From: S144-45 sp015494035
GTDB lineage: Bacteria; Pseudomonadota; Gammaproteobacteria; Xanthomonadales; Marinicellaceae
Assembly: GCA_027057345.1 (NCBI GenBank)
Contig: JALUIX010000028.1
Span: 1-14,507 of the forward strand
Reading direction: 5' to 3'
Length of the DNA stretch: 14,507 bases
Below are positions 6,612 to 14,393 of the stretch, in pieces. The position numbers and the translations under genes were made by a program. Within the stretch, counting starts at the first letter, position 1. Each line of letters begins with the position of its first letter. The notes under the pieces are model-generated. The model saw nothing but the letters and a program-made list of their open reading frames with translations, did no database searches and had not been told where the DNA came from.

Positions 6612-6644
6612 GTGAACTGGTACAGAGTGTCTGTACCAGTTCAC
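6612..6644 (-). promoter_or_regulatory. Perfect 15-bp inverted repeat in the leader of the secreted-protein gene
   Basis: GTGAACTGGTACAGA (6612-6626) and its exact reverse complement (6630-6644) are separated by three bases. The repeat lies nine bases upstream of the AAGGAG of the minus-strand gene that starts at 6590. In RNA it would form a 15-bp stem with a tight loop; in DNA it could be an operator. There is no T-run on either side, so it is not a standard terminator. It does not contain a CTGT-N8-ACAG LexA box. Confidence 0.75.
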
Positions 6645-6647
6645 AAG

Positions 6648-6676
6648 GGTATTTCAAATGGAGGGGGGGGGGTCAA
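6648..6676 (-). promoter_or_regulatory. Possible promoter with a ten-C homopolymer in its spacer
   Basis: On the minus strand TTGACC (6676-6671) matches the -35 consensus in five of six bases. Seventeen bases further is AATACC (6653-6648), a weak -10. Ten consecutive C (6672-6663) run from the last two bases of the -35 into the spacer. Transcription would start close to the outer edge of the 6612-6644 inverted repeat. The rest of the 130-base gap up to purA shows nothing else that I can name. Confidence 0.35.
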
Positions 6677-6774
6677 GAGAGAAGACGGGAGTTAAAGCTG
6701 GTTTCCCAGAGAAAAGTAATTAATAGATGCAGGAAGAGAAGGAGGCATTTGTTCTGATAGCTTCGTTTCCAGAG

Positions 6775-8079
6775 TTACGTTCCGAAAGGGTTGTGGCGGA
6801 TGATGTTTTCGTTGCGGTCCGGGCCGGTGGAGATGATGTGGGCCGGGCGGCCGGTGTGTCGTTCGATGGTGTGGATGAAATCCCTGGCTTTCTCGGGCAG
6901 GTCTTGCCAGCGGGTGATGCCACGGGTTTCGGTTTTCCAGCCGGGAACGCTGATGTATTGGGGTTTGACGGCTTTCCAGGCGCTGGTGCTCATGGGGAAT
7001 GGCATGGGCTGGCCGTTGTTGTCCACGTAGCCGGTGCACAGTTTGATTTCGTCAAAGGCATCCAGAACGTCGAGTTTGGTGATGCACAGGCCGGTGACGC
7101 CGTTGATCTGATTGGCTCGTCTGAGGGCGACCAGATCCAGCCAGCCACAGCGGCGTGGCCGTCCGGTGGTGGCGCCGAATTCCACGCCGCGTTCGGCCAG
7201 CAGTTTGCCGTTGTCATCGAACAGTTCGGTGGGGAAAGGCCCGCTGCCGACGCGCGTGGTGTAGGCCTTGGTGATGCCCAGTACGTAGTCCAGGTCGGTG
7301 GGCCCCAGGCCAGTGCCAGTGGCGGCGTTGCCGGCGGTGGTGTTTGAACTGGTCACGTACGGGTAGGTGCCGTGGTCAATGTCCAGCAGCGAACCCTGGG
7401 CGCCTTCCAGCAGAATGGCCTTGCCGGCATCGTTCAGTTGATGCAGTTCTTCGGTGACGTCGGTGATGTTGTCCGCCAGTTGTTGTCCCCACTGGATCGC
7501 TTGCTGATAAACCGTGTCGAAGTCCAGCGGTTGGGCCTTGTGGTAGTGTTCGATGACAAAATTGTGGTACTCCAGCACGGTTTTAAGCAGTTTTTGCAGG
7601 CGCAGCGGGTCGAGCAGATCGCCCATGCGCAGGCCGCGGCGGGCCACCTTGTCTTCGTAGGCCGGGCCAATGCCACGGCCAGTGGTGCCGATGGGATCAC
7701 CGCCACGGGCCTTTTCGCGCAACTGGTCCAGCAAGATGTGATAGGGCATGATGACTGGCGCGGCGCGGCTGATGCGCAGGCGTTGGCCGATGCTGACCCC
7801 GGCCTGATTCAATTTGGCCATTTCATTCAGGAGCGATTCCGGCTCAATCACCACGCCATTGCCGATCAGGCATTGCACCCCTTCGCGCAGGATGCCCGAA
7901 GGCACCAGATGCAAGACGGTTTTTTCGCCGTTGATGATGAGCGTGTGGCCGGCGTTGTGGCCGCCCTGGAAACGCACCACCGCATCGGCCTGTTCGGTCA
8001 GCAGGTCGACAATTTTTCCCTTGCCTTCGTCACCCCACTGGGTGCCCAGGACAATCACGTTTTGAGCGCTTGCGGTCAT
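6775..8079 (-). CDS. purA: Adenylosuccinate synthetase
   Basis: Cytoplasmic GTP-dependent enzyme that joins IMP and aspartate to make adenylosuccinate, the committed step to AMP. The 434 residues match the family length. Seen: QWGDEGKGK (14-22) with catalytic D17, GGHNAGHT (39-46) with catalytic H45, TTGRGIGPAYEDK (132-144), the switch-type loop TTRVGSGPFPTEL (274-286), TGRPRRCGWLD (305-315), the guanine-recognition TKLD (334-337) and STGPDRNENI near the C-terminus. Its ATG overlaps the hflC stop in an ATGA arrangement, so translation is coupled to hflC. It is the last gene of the hfq-hflX-hflK-hflC-purA block; I see no clear intrinsic terminator after it. Confidence 0.98.
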   Translation of the reverse strand: MTASAQNVIVLGTQWGDEGKGKIVDLLTEQADAVVRFQGGHNAGHTLIINGEKTVLHLVPSGILREGVQCLIGNGVVIEPESLLNEMAKLNQAGVSIGQRLRISRAAPVIMPYHILLDQLREKARGGDPIGTTGRGIGPAYEDKVARRGLRMGDLLDPLRLQKLLKTVLEYHNFVIEHYHKAQPLDFDTVYQQAIQWGQQLADNITDVTEELHQLNDAGKAILLEGAQGSLLDIDHGTYPYVTSSNTTAGNAATGTGLGPTDLDYVLGITKAYTTRVGSGPFPTELFDDNGKLLAERGVEFGATTGRPRRCGWLDLVALRRANQINGVTGLCITKLDVLDAFDEIKLCTGYVDNNGQPMPFPMSTSAWKAVKPQYISVPGWKTETRGITRWQDLPEKARDFIHTIERHTGRPAHIISTGPDRNENIIRHNPFGT

Positions 8080-8957
8080 TGCTTGGCCTTTTGGTCTTTC
8101 TCGTTGGCGTTTTTGAAGTAGCGGAAATATTCGGAGTCCGGCTCCAGCACCAGGATGCTGTTGCTGTCTGAGAGGCTCTTGCGGTAGGCCTCCAGTGAGC
8201 GCAGAAAGGCGAAAAATTCCGGGTCTTTTTTGTGTGCCTGGGCATAAATGGCGGTGGCCTGGGCATCGCCTTCGCCTTGCCTCTGTGCGGCCGTTTTGTC
8301 GGCCTCGGCCAGCAGGATACGAATTTTCTTGTCAGTATTGGCGCGAATATTCAACGCTTCCTTACGGCCGGTGGAACGGTGCTCGGCGGCCTCGGCCAGG
8401 CGTTCCGAACGCATGCGGTTATAGACGGATTCGCTGACGGTATCGGCCAGGTTGATGCGTTTGATGCGCACATCGACAATTTCTATGCCGTAGTCTTCGG
8501 CGATTTGTTTGGTCTGTTCCTTCAGGTGCTGCATGATTTCAGTGCGCTGGTCGGAAATGACCTGTTGCAGCGTGCGGCGGGAAAATTCTTCCAGCAGGGC
8601 GTTCTGGATGATGTCGGTCAGCATGCGGTCAACGCGGCTGGGATCGCCCTTGAAAGAGGTGTAGAACTTGCGCGGGTCCTTGATGCGCCATTTGACGAAA
8701 TAATCCACCATCAGGTATTCGTTGTCGGTGTTGAGCACCGGCTCGGGCTTGTTGTCCAGGGTCTGTATGCGGCGATCGTACTTTTTGATGGTGTTCACGC
8801 CCGGGATGCGCCAGTGCAGGCCCGGCTCAAAGTCAGACTTGACGATTTCGCCAAAGCGAAACTTGATGGCGTATTCCTTTTCGGTGACCACAAAGGCAAA
8901 CAGGCTGGCCAGCAGCAGTGCCAGCCCCGCGAGGATAAGGATAATTTTGGCTTTCAT
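8076..8957 (-). CDS. hflC: HflC, SPFH-domain membrane partner of FtsH
   Basis: Inner-membrane protein that with HflK forms the large periplasmic cage around the FtsH protease and modulates its proteolysis. The 293 residues begin with a single N-terminal membrane segment (about 4-24, IILILAGLALLLASLFAFVV), followed by an SPFH/band-7 domain (EKEYAIKFRFGEIV, GLHWRIPGVNTIKKYDRR) and a long helical region with ERLAEAAEHRSTGRKEALNIRANTDKK and AEADKTAAQRQGEGDAQATAIYAQA. The C-terminal tail is charged (NANEKDQKAKQ). The gene starts three bases after the hflK stop and its stop overlaps the purA ATG, so the three genes form one tightly packed unit. Confidence 0.97.
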   Translation of the reverse strand: MKAKIILILAGLALLLASLFAFVVTEKEYAIKFRFGEIVKSDFEPGLHWRIPGVNTIKKYDRRIQTLDNKPEPVLNTDNEYLMVDYFVKWRIKDPRKFYTSFKGDPSRVDRMLTDIIQNALLEEFSRRTLQQVISDQRTEIMQHLKEQTKQIAEDYGIEIVDVRIKRINLADTVSESVYNRMRSERLAEAAEHRSTGRKEALNIRANTDKKIRILLAEADKTAAQRQGEGDAQATAIYAQAHKKDPEFFAFLRSLEAYRKSLSDSNSILVLEPDSEYFRYFKNANEKDQKAKQ

Positions 8958-8960
8958 GGC

Positions 8961-10103
8961 TTATCGGCCTCGGTTCTGGCGCGAGCGGTAATCGCGCTCG
9001 CGGGTGTTATTGGATGGCGTGCCGGTGACGCTGGCCTTGCCCAGGTTGATGACTTTTTGCTGAGCGGGGGTTTTTTTCAGCATCTCCTGCAGCGGCAGGT
9101 ACATGAGGTTGTTGCCATTGCCACTGGAAATGATCTTGGGGTTGCCCTGCAGGACGGATTCCATGGTTTCAAGGTACAGGCGTTGGCGCGTCACCTGTGG
9201 CGCTTTTTCGTATTGTTCGCGGATCAGGTCAAACTGGCGCGCGCGGCCTTCGGCTTCGGTGATGGTGGCCGTCTTGTAGGCTTCGGCATTTTGTACGATC
9301 TGCAATGCCTGCCCTTCGGCAATGGGCAGGGCCTTGCGGGCGTACTGGTTGGCTTCGTTGATGTAGGTTTTCTGGTCTTCGCGAGCCTTGATCACGTCAT
9401 CGAAGGCGGCTTTGACCTCTTCGGGCGGATGCACTTCGGTAATGTTGAACTTGGTCACCTTGATGCCTGACTGGTACTCGTCCAGCATTTTCTGCAGGTT
9501 GCGCATGATGGACAGGATCACGTCGTTGCGGTTTTCGTTAATGATGTGGTCCATGGTGCTGGTACCGGCCACCTGACGCACGGCACTTTCGGCCGCCTGG
9601 CGCACGGTGGTTTCCGGGTCGGCCAGGCGAAACAGGTAATCGTTGACCCCGTCTTCGCGCACGATGTACTGCACGGTGTAGTCCATATTGACCAGATTCT
9701 TGTCTTCGGTCAGCATTTCACCGCTGTGGGCCATGGAGCGGATTTTCTGCACGTCCACGCGGTAGACTGTGCTGATTGGCGCCGGCCAGGTGAAGTTAAG
9801 GCCCGGTTGCATGGTTTTGTGGTACTTACCAAACAGCAGCACCACGCCGCGCTCGCCTTCGTTGATGGTCCAGACGGAATTCCACAGCGCGATGGCGCCG
9901 CCTGCGACCAGCACCAGCGCCACGATAAGGCCGGTGTTGCCACTACCGCTGCTGCCGTTGCCACCAAAAAAAGCCGACAGTTTTTGCATGGCCTGTTTCA
10001 GCAGTTGTTCCAGGTCTTGCGGGGGTTTTTTGCGGTTCCAAGGGTTGTTGGGATCATTCGGTTTGTTTGATCCGTCGTTTTTGCCGGGTTCATTCCAGGC
10101 CAT
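8961..10103 (-). CDS. hflK: HflK, SPFH-domain membrane partner of FtsH
   Basis: Partner of HflC in the membrane complex that encloses FtsH. 380 residues. The N-terminal 50 residues are the usual flexible Gly/Asn/Pro-rich cytoplasmic part (MAWNEPGKNDGSNKPNDPNN). A single membrane segment lies at about 58-77 (GLIVALVLVAGGAIALWNSV), followed by the SPFH domain starting NEGERGVVLLFGKYHKTMQPGLNFTWP and a helical region (AFDDVIKAREDQKTYINEANQYARKALPIAEG) typical of HflK. The tail is basic (TRERDYRSRQNRGR). The ATG has GGAGA seven bases upstream, located inside the end of hflX, with which the gene overlaps by 14 bases. Confidence 0.97.
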   Translation of the reverse strand: MAWNEPGKNDGSNKPNDPNNPWNRKKPPQDLEQLLKQAMQKLSAFFGGNGSSGSGNTGLIVALVLVAGGAIALWNSVWTINEGERGVVLLFGKYHKTMQPGLNFTWPAPISTVYRVDVQKIRSMAHSGEMLTEDKNLVNMDYTVQYIVREDGVNDYLFRLADPETTVRQAAESAVRQVAGTSTMDHIINENRNDVILSIMRNLQKMLDEYQSGIKVTKFNITEVHPPEEVKAAFDDVIKAREDQKTYINEANQYARKALPIAEGQALQIVQNAEAYKTATITEAEGRARQFDLIREQYEKAPQVTRQRLYLETMESVLQGNPKIISSGNGNNLMYLPLQEMLKKTPAQQKVINLGKASVTGTPSNNTRERDYRSRQNRGR

Positions 10104-11472
10104 GAGGTTTCTCCAGAGTGTGTTCGTTGTCGCTAGTCAGCGGTGTTTCGAAAGGGGTGTCGTCATCATCCTGCGGCAGGGAGTCAGCCAGTTGTTCGGC
10201 CAGCCAACAAGCGGCGGGTGATGTCCCGGTGGCCAATTGTTGCCATTTGCCAACAGGCAGTTCCACTTGCATGCGCCAGCCACCTTCGGTGTTTTCCTGG
10301 TCCTTGCGCACCGCATCCAGGGCAAAAAAGCGCGCACGCAGCTTGCCCAGCTGCACCGGCAGCGTCAAGTCCAGAGTCCGGTTTTCGCCGGTGAAATGCT
10401 TTTCAATCACCGCCAGTAAATCGGCAATGCCTTCTCCGCTGTGGGCGGAAACAAAAACCCGCGGCAATTCGCCTTCTCCGTTTTCGAGCTGGCCCGGCGT
10501 GTGGCCGGTCAGGTCAATCTTGTTCATGACTTCCAGGGTCGGGATATTTTCGGCGCCAATTTCCCGCAGCACGGCCTTGACCTGCTGAATGTGTTCCAGC
10601 CGGTCGGGGTCGCTGTGGTCGATCACATGCAGCAGCAGGTCGGCATCGCGGGCTTCCTGCAAGGTAGCGCGAAAGGCAGCCACCAGTTCATGCGGCAGAT
10701 CACGCACAAAGCCAACGGTGTCGCTGATGACCAGTTCCTTGCCCTGAATGCCGGGTAGTTGCCGCACGGTGGGATCAAGGGTGGCAAACAGCTGGTCGGC
10801 CTGATACACCCGGGCGTCGGTGAGCCGGTTGAACAGGGTGGACTTGCCGGCGTTGGTGTAACCCACCAGCGCCACGCTGCCGGTGCCTCGGCGCTGCCGT
10901 TGGCGGCGGCCCTGCTCGCGTTGCCTGAGAACAGATTCCAGCCGCTTTCGCAGCGACTTGACCCGCACAGCCAGCAGCCGGCGGTCGGTTTCCAGCTGGG
11001 TTTCGCCCGGGCCGCGCAGGCCGATGCCGCCTTTTTGCCGTTCCAGGTGAGTCCAGCCGCGCACCAGGCGGGTGGACAGGTGCCGCAACTGCGCCAGTTC
11101 CACCTGCAGCTTGCCTTCGTGAGAACGTGCCCGCTGGGAGAAAATATCCAGAATCAGGCCGGTTCGATCCAGCACCCGGCACTGGATGACTTTTTCCAGG
11201 TTGCGCTCCTGAATGGGTGACAATGGTGCGTCCACCAGCACCAGATCGGCATCCAGTTCCCGAATGCGATCGGCCAGTTCGTCGGCCTTGCCCGAGCCGA
11301 TGTAATAACGGGCATCGGGCGTTTTGCGGGTGGTGGTGAGTACGTCCAGCACTTCGGCGCCGGCGGAGCGGGCCAGTTCGGTAAATTCCTGCAGCTCGGC
11401 CTTGTCGATGTGACGGCCTTCACGTGGGCACACCAGAATGGCCCGGTCGCCCCGTTGGTTGCGTTCAAACAC
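10090..11472 (-). CDS. hflX: HflX ribosome-associated GTPase
   Basis: Cytoplasmic GTPase that binds the 50S subunit and splits stalled 70S ribosomes after stress. 460 residues. The N-terminal HflX domain contains YYIGSGKADEL (56-66), LSPIQERNLE (84-93), LDRTGLILDIFSQRARSHEGK (101-121) and the glycine-rich KGGIGLRGPGETQLETDRR (147-165). G motifs: G1 GYTNAGKS (204-211), G2 region TLDPTVR (231-237), G3 DTVGF (251-255), G4 NKID (317-320), G5 SAHSG (342-346). A C-terminal domain follows, ending in an acidic stretch (PQDDDDTPFETP). The start is GTG at 11472, supported by AAGGAA nine bases upstream and by homology beginning there. It lies 58 bases after hfq and overlaps hflK by 14 bases. Confidence 0.96.
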   Translation of the reverse strand: MFERNQRGDRAILVCPREGRHIDKAELQEFTELARSAGAEVLDVLTTTRKTPDARYYIGSGKADELADRIRELDADLVLVDAPLSPIQERNLEKVIQCRVLDRTGLILDIFSQRARSHEGKLQVELAQLRHLSTRLVRGWTHLERQKGGIGLRGPGETQLETDRRLLAVRVKSLRKRLESVLRQREQGRRQRQRRGTGSVALVGYTNAGKSTLFNRLTDARVYQADQLFATLDPTVRQLPGIQGKELVISDTVGFVRDLPHELVAAFRATLQEARDADLLLHVIDHSDPDRLEHIQQVKAVLREIGAENIPTLEVMNKIDLTGHTPGQLENGEGELPRVFVSAHSGEGIADLLAVIEKHFTGENRTLDLTLPVQLGKLRARFFALDAVRKDQENTEGGWRMQVELPVGKWQQLATGTSPAACWLAEQLADSLPQDDDDTPFETPLTSDNEHTLEKPHGLE

Positions 11473-11530
11473 GTGCGATCATTCCTTGCTGGTGGCCGCG
11501 GCTGTACTGGGTCGCCGGGGTGTGGCCGCT

Positions 11531-11764
11531 TCAGTCATCGCTTTCCAGGTTATGGGTGCTGACGTTGCGTGACGGCACGATGGTGGAAATGGCGTGCTTG
11601 TAAACCATCTGGTTAATGTTGTTGTTGAGCACAATGACGAATTGGTCAAAGGACTCGATGGTGCCTTGCAGTTTGATGCCGTTGACCAGAAAAATGGCCA
11701 CCGGGATGCGCTCTTTTCTCAGTGTGTTCAGAAAAGGTTCTTGCAGTGAATGTGCTTTTGCCAT
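11531..11764 (-). CDS. hfq: Hfq RNA chaperone
   Basis: Hexameric Sm-like protein that pairs small RNAs with mRNAs. 77 residues. Seen: SLQ (6-8) and F39-D40-Q41-F42 for proximal-face U binding, rim residues R16, K17 and R19, Sm1 VNGIKLQG (27-34) with K31, and Sm2 MVYKHAIS (53-60) with the YKH signature at 55-57. Differences from E. coli: Phe instead of Tyr at 25 on the distal face, and an asparagine-rich strand NNNIN at 47-51. The C-terminal tail is short with an acidic tip (ESDD). It heads the hflX-hflK-hflC-purA unit; miaA, its usual upstream neighbour, is not present here. The Shine-Dalgarno is weak (GAGAG). Confidence 0.97.
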   Translation of the reverse strand: MAKAHSLQEPFLNTLRKERIPVAIFLVNGIKLQGTIESFDQFVIVLNNNINQMVYKHAISTIVPSRNVSTHNLESDD

Positions 11765-11868
11765 GGTGCGCTCTCGTTTTATTATTGTTGGTTTTTTATT
11801 GCTGAATCCGAGGCGGTTAGATGCCTGCCAGACGCAATGGTTCAGGCAGAATCCAGCCTCGTCGGTCT

Positions 11869-11897
11869 ATTATAGCGCACCCCTTGCCCTGACGCGG
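11869..11897 (-). promoter_or_regulatory. Possible hfq promoter
   Basis: The minus strand carries a perfect TATAAT at 11874-11869 in the 137-base gap between the TusA-family gene and hfq, about 105 bases before the hfq ATG. The expected -35 position (11892-11897) reads CCGCGT and is a poor match. The resulting leader of roughly 100 bases ends in an AT-rich stretch rich in A on the minus strand (11773-11801). Inferred from the -10 alone. Confidence 0.45.
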
Positions 11898-11901
11898 CTT
11901 T

Positions 11902-12174
11902 TCAGCGTGTCGGCTCGCCAATCGCCAGCCAGTAGCACTGGCGTTTTCCGTCGTGCTGGCAGCCCAGCAGGCGATGGCCAAAGCGCAGGCACCAGGCTTC
12001 CAGGTCCAGTCCGGTGTGCTCATCGGTGCTAATCACCTGCAGCACCTGGCCTGGGGTCAGCCCTTTGGCGGCCTGTCGGGTCAGCAACAGTGGCACGGGG
12101 CAGTCGAGGCCGGTGGCATCCACCACCTGGTCGGCAGCCGGCATGGCCGGTTTTTTGTGGGGGTTATCAGGCAT
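11902..12174 (-). CDS. TusA/SirA-family sulfur carrier protein
   Basis: Small cytoplasmic protein of the TusA (SirA/YhhP) family, whose members relay persulfide sulfur, for example to tRNA thiolation or molybdenum-cofactor enzymes. 90 residues. The family signature VDATGLDCPVP (18-28) holds the active cysteine C25 in the CPxP motif; LTPGQVLQVISTD (39-51) is the expected strand-turn-strand. Extra cysteines at 62, 72 and 80 are not part of the usual motif. Start 12174 is the longest; an internal Met at residue 11 (12144) would give an 80-residue protein closer to E. coli TusA (81). Neither start has a good ribosome binding site. It lies upstream of hfq on the same strand and is divergent from mpl. 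Which TusA subfamily it belongs to cannot be told here. Confidence 0.88.
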   Translation of the reverse strand: MPDNPHKKPAMPAADQVVDATGLDCPVPLLLTRQAAKGLTPGQVLQVISTDEHTGLDLEAWCLRFGHRLLGCQHDGKRQCYWLAIGEPTR

Positions 12175-12298
12175 GGGCCTATGGTAGCAAATTCACCGCG
12201 CCGGGGAATACGTAGTGATGCCGAGAACGTCGGTGGATAAACGCCAGTGCATGAAAAGCCAGCCCCGGCGGCGCACAACGGGGGTAAAATGCGCGGCT

Positions 12299-13738
12299 AT
12301 GAACACGACAAAACGAATCCATGTGCTGGGTATCTGCGGCACATTTATGGGTGGGGTGGCCGCCCTGGCGCGCGAGGCGGGTTTTGCCGTCAGTGGTCAG
12401 GACCGCAACGTCTATCCCCCCATGAGCACGCAACTGGAACGCCTGGGCATCGCCATGCACAGCGGTTACGACGATGCGCCACTGCGCGCCATTTTCGAAA
12501 ATCGCGATGGCGGCGAGGAAAACACCACAGTGTTGGTGGGCAATGTCATGACCCGCGGCATGCCGGTGGTTGAAACCCTGCTGGATGGCCGATACCCCTA
12601 CACCTCCGGCCCCCAGTGGCTGGGTGAGCAGGTGCTGCGCCAGCGACGCGTGGCCGCTGTGGCAGGCACGCACGGCAAGACCAGCACCGCTTCCATGCTG
12701 GCATGGATTCTGGACTTTGCCGGCAAACGGACGGGGTTCCTGATTGGCGGCGTGCCGCAAAACTTTGGCATTTCCGCCCGGCTGGGTGAGGGCGAGGCAT
12801 TTGTTATCGAGGCCGATGAGTACGATTCGGCGTTCTTCGACAAGCGCAGCAAGTTCCTGCACTACCACGGTGAGGTGGTCATTCTCAACAACCTGGAATA
12901 CGACCACGCCGATATTTTTCCGGACCTGGAAGCCATCAAAACCCAGTTTCATCACCTGGTGCGCACGGTGCCGGCCAGCGGCCGCCTGATCGTCAACGGC
13001 CAGGACGAAAACCTCAAGGAGGTGCTGGCGCGCGGTTACTGGACGCCGGTCACTACCTTTGGTGATCGACCCGGGTTTGACCTGTGGGGCGAGGCGCTAA
13101 ACCCCCAGGCCAGTCACATTCGTCTGCATCGGGACGGACACCAGGCAGACATTCGCTGGCGCAACAGTGGCCAGCACAACCTGCTCAATGCCTGTGCCGC
13201 AGTCGCGGCCGCGGCCGAATACGGTGTCTCCTTGACTGAATCGGCGGCCGCCTTAAGTGCTTTTTCCGGGGCCAGACGGCGCATGGAATATGTTGGCCAG
13301 GGCGGCGGCATTAGTGTCTATGATGATTTTGCCCACCACCCCACCGCCATTGCCAGCACCCTGGCCGGGGCCAAAAAAGCCCTGGCCGCCGAAGCCGGAG
13401 ATGGCCGCTTGCTGGCGGTGTTCGAGCCGCGCAGCAACTCCATGCGTGCCGGTGTGCACGCCGCGGCCGTGCCCGAGGCACTGGCCCAGGCCGATGCCGC
13501 CTTTGTGCTGATGGCCCCCAATTTAACCTGGGCCCCCAGCGCCCGTGCGGCCTTGCAACGCCCGTCCATTGCACTGGCTGGCACCGTGACGGAACTGCTG
13601 CAAAAACTGCAGGCCGAAGCCCGCCCCGGCGACACCGTGGTGTTTATGAGCAACGGCAGTTTCGACAACGCCCCGCGGCGGTTTCTGCAGCAACTGCAAA
13701 CGGCACAAGCCGGTAATGGCCCGGAGGTGGAGGCCTGA
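12299..13738 (+). CDS. mpl: UDP-N-acetylmuramate:L-Ala-gamma-D-Glu-meso-DAP ligase (murein peptide recycling)
   Basis: Cytoplasmic Mur-ligase-family enzyme that attaches the recovered murein tripeptide to UDP-MurNAc, so that cell-wall peptide is reused. 479 residues (E. coli about 457). Seen: N-terminal IHVLGICGTFMGG (7-19), NVYPPMSTQLE (37-47), SGPQWL (103-108), ATP-binding loop GTHGKTST (123-130), EADEYDSAFFDKRSKF, NNLEYDHADIF and, in the C-terminal domain, RRRMEYVG followed by YDDFAHHPTAI and FEPRSNSM. The frame is open upstream to 12215, but homology begins at the ATG at 12299, which I chose; its ribosome binding site is weak. The 124 bases separating it from the divergent TusA-family gene hold a TAAAAT (12285-12290) and no other clear signal. 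rluE follows after one base. Confidence 0.96.
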   Translation: MNTTKRIHVLGICGTFMGGVAALAREAGFAVSGQDRNVYPPMSTQLERLGIAMHSGYDDAPLRAIFENRDGGEENTTVLVGNVMTRGMPVVETLLDGRYPYTSGPQWLGEQVLRQRRVAAVAGTHGKTSTASMLAWILDFAGKRTGFLIGGVPQNFGISARLGEGEAFVIEADEYDSAFFDKRSKFLHYHGEVVILNNLEYDHADIFPDLEAIKTQFHHLVRTVPASGRLIVNGQDENLKEVLARGYWTPVTTFGDRPGFDLWGEALNPQASHIRLHRDGHQADIRWRNSGQHNLLNACAAVAAAAEYGVSLTESAAALSAFSGARRRMEYVGQGGGISVYDDFAHHPTAIASTLAGAKKALAAEAGDGRLLAVFEPRSNSMRAGVHAAAVPEALAQADAAFVLMAPNLTWAPSARAALQRPSIALAGTVTELLQKLQAEARPGDTVVFMSNGSFDNAPRRFLQQLQTAQAGNGPEVEA

Positions 13739-13739
13739 A

Positions 13740-14384
13740 ATGGCCCGCCTGATTGCCCTCAACAAGCCTTATCGTGTGCTCAGCCAGTTTACCGATGAAG
13801 GGCAGCGCAGCACCCTGGCTGATTACGTGCCAGTGAAAGGCGTGTACCCGGTGGGGCGGCTGGACTACGACAGCGAAGGCTTGATGTTGCTCACCGACAG
13901 CGGCCCGTGGCAACACGCCCTAGCGCACCCGCACAACAAGGTCAACAAGCATTACTGGGTGCAGGTGGAAGGGCAACCGGACGAAGCGCAGTTACAGGCA
14001 CTGCGCGATGGCGTGGCATTAAAAGACGGCCCGGCCAAAGCGGTTTCCGTGCGCTTGCTGGATGGCGAACCACCACAGCTGTGGCCGCGCAATCCGCCGG
14101 TGCGTTTTCGTAAAACCGTGCCTGACCGGTGGCTGGAACTGGTTATCAATGAAGGCCGCAACCGCCAGGTGAGGCGCATGACCGCCGCAGTGGGCCTGCC
14201 CACCTTGCGGCTGATACGCCATCGCATAGGTGACCATTCGCTGGACGGGCTGGCCCCTGGCCAGTGGCGCGAACAGCTTTTGCCGGACAAGCCTCCTGGA
14301 CGTATCCACAGAAAACCCCAAGGCCAGCGAAGGCCACCAAGAGGTAAAAAAAGACTGCAGAAAGTAAAAAAGAGAATTCGCTAG
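13740..14384 (+). CDS. rluE: RluE-type 23S rRNA pseudouridine synthase
   Basis: RsuA/RluE-family pseudouridine synthase; E. coli RluE modifies U2457 of 23S rRNA. 214 residues. Seen: ALNKPYRVLSQFTDE (6-20), catalytic loop GRLDYDSEGLMLLT (39-52) with catalytic D42, KHYWVQVEG (70-78), LWPRNPPVRFRK (114-125) and EGRNRQVRRMTAAVGLPTLRLIR (138-160). There is no S4 domain, as in RluE. The catalytic fold ends about GQWREQLL; after it comes a very basic tail of about 33 residues (GKKRLQKVKKRIR at the end). E. coli RluE ends at the equivalent point and instead has a basic N-terminal extension. GGAGG before the ATG, and a start one base after the mpl stop, indicate translational coupling. The TAG stop lies in a CTAG next to an insertion sequence. 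Confidence 0.9.
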   Translation: MARLIALNKPYRVLSQFTDEGQRSTLADYVPVKGVYPVGRLDYDSEGLMLLTDSGPWQHALAHPHNKVNKHYWVQVEGQPDEAQLQALRDGVALKDGPAKAVSVRLLDGEPPQLWPRNPPVRFRKTVPDRWLELVINEGRNRQVRRMTAAVGLPTLRLIRHRIGDHSLDGLAPGQWREQLLPDKPPGRIHRKPQGQRRPPRGKKRLQKVKKRIR

Positions 14385-14393
14385 ATAGTGTCG

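Noticed and set aside
6612..6644. LexA (SOS) box in the CTGGTACAG/CTGTACCAG dyad
   Set aside because: The spacing does not give CTGT-N8-ACAG; the symmetry extends over the full 15-base arms, which does not resemble LexA sites.
6612..6644. Transposon terminal repeat or attachment site
   Set aside because: There is no second copy, no duplication, and no transposase or integrase nearby.
8232..9470. Long rightward open frame (412 codons) opposite hflC and hflK
   Set aside because: It is antisense to two unmistakable conserved genes, has no domain or ribosome binding site, and such shadow frames are common in GC-rich coding DNA.
12179..12955. 258-codon leftward frame opposite the start of mpl
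   Set aside because: Antisense to the conserved Mpl domain, with low-complexity His/Ala/Gly content and no recognisable motif.
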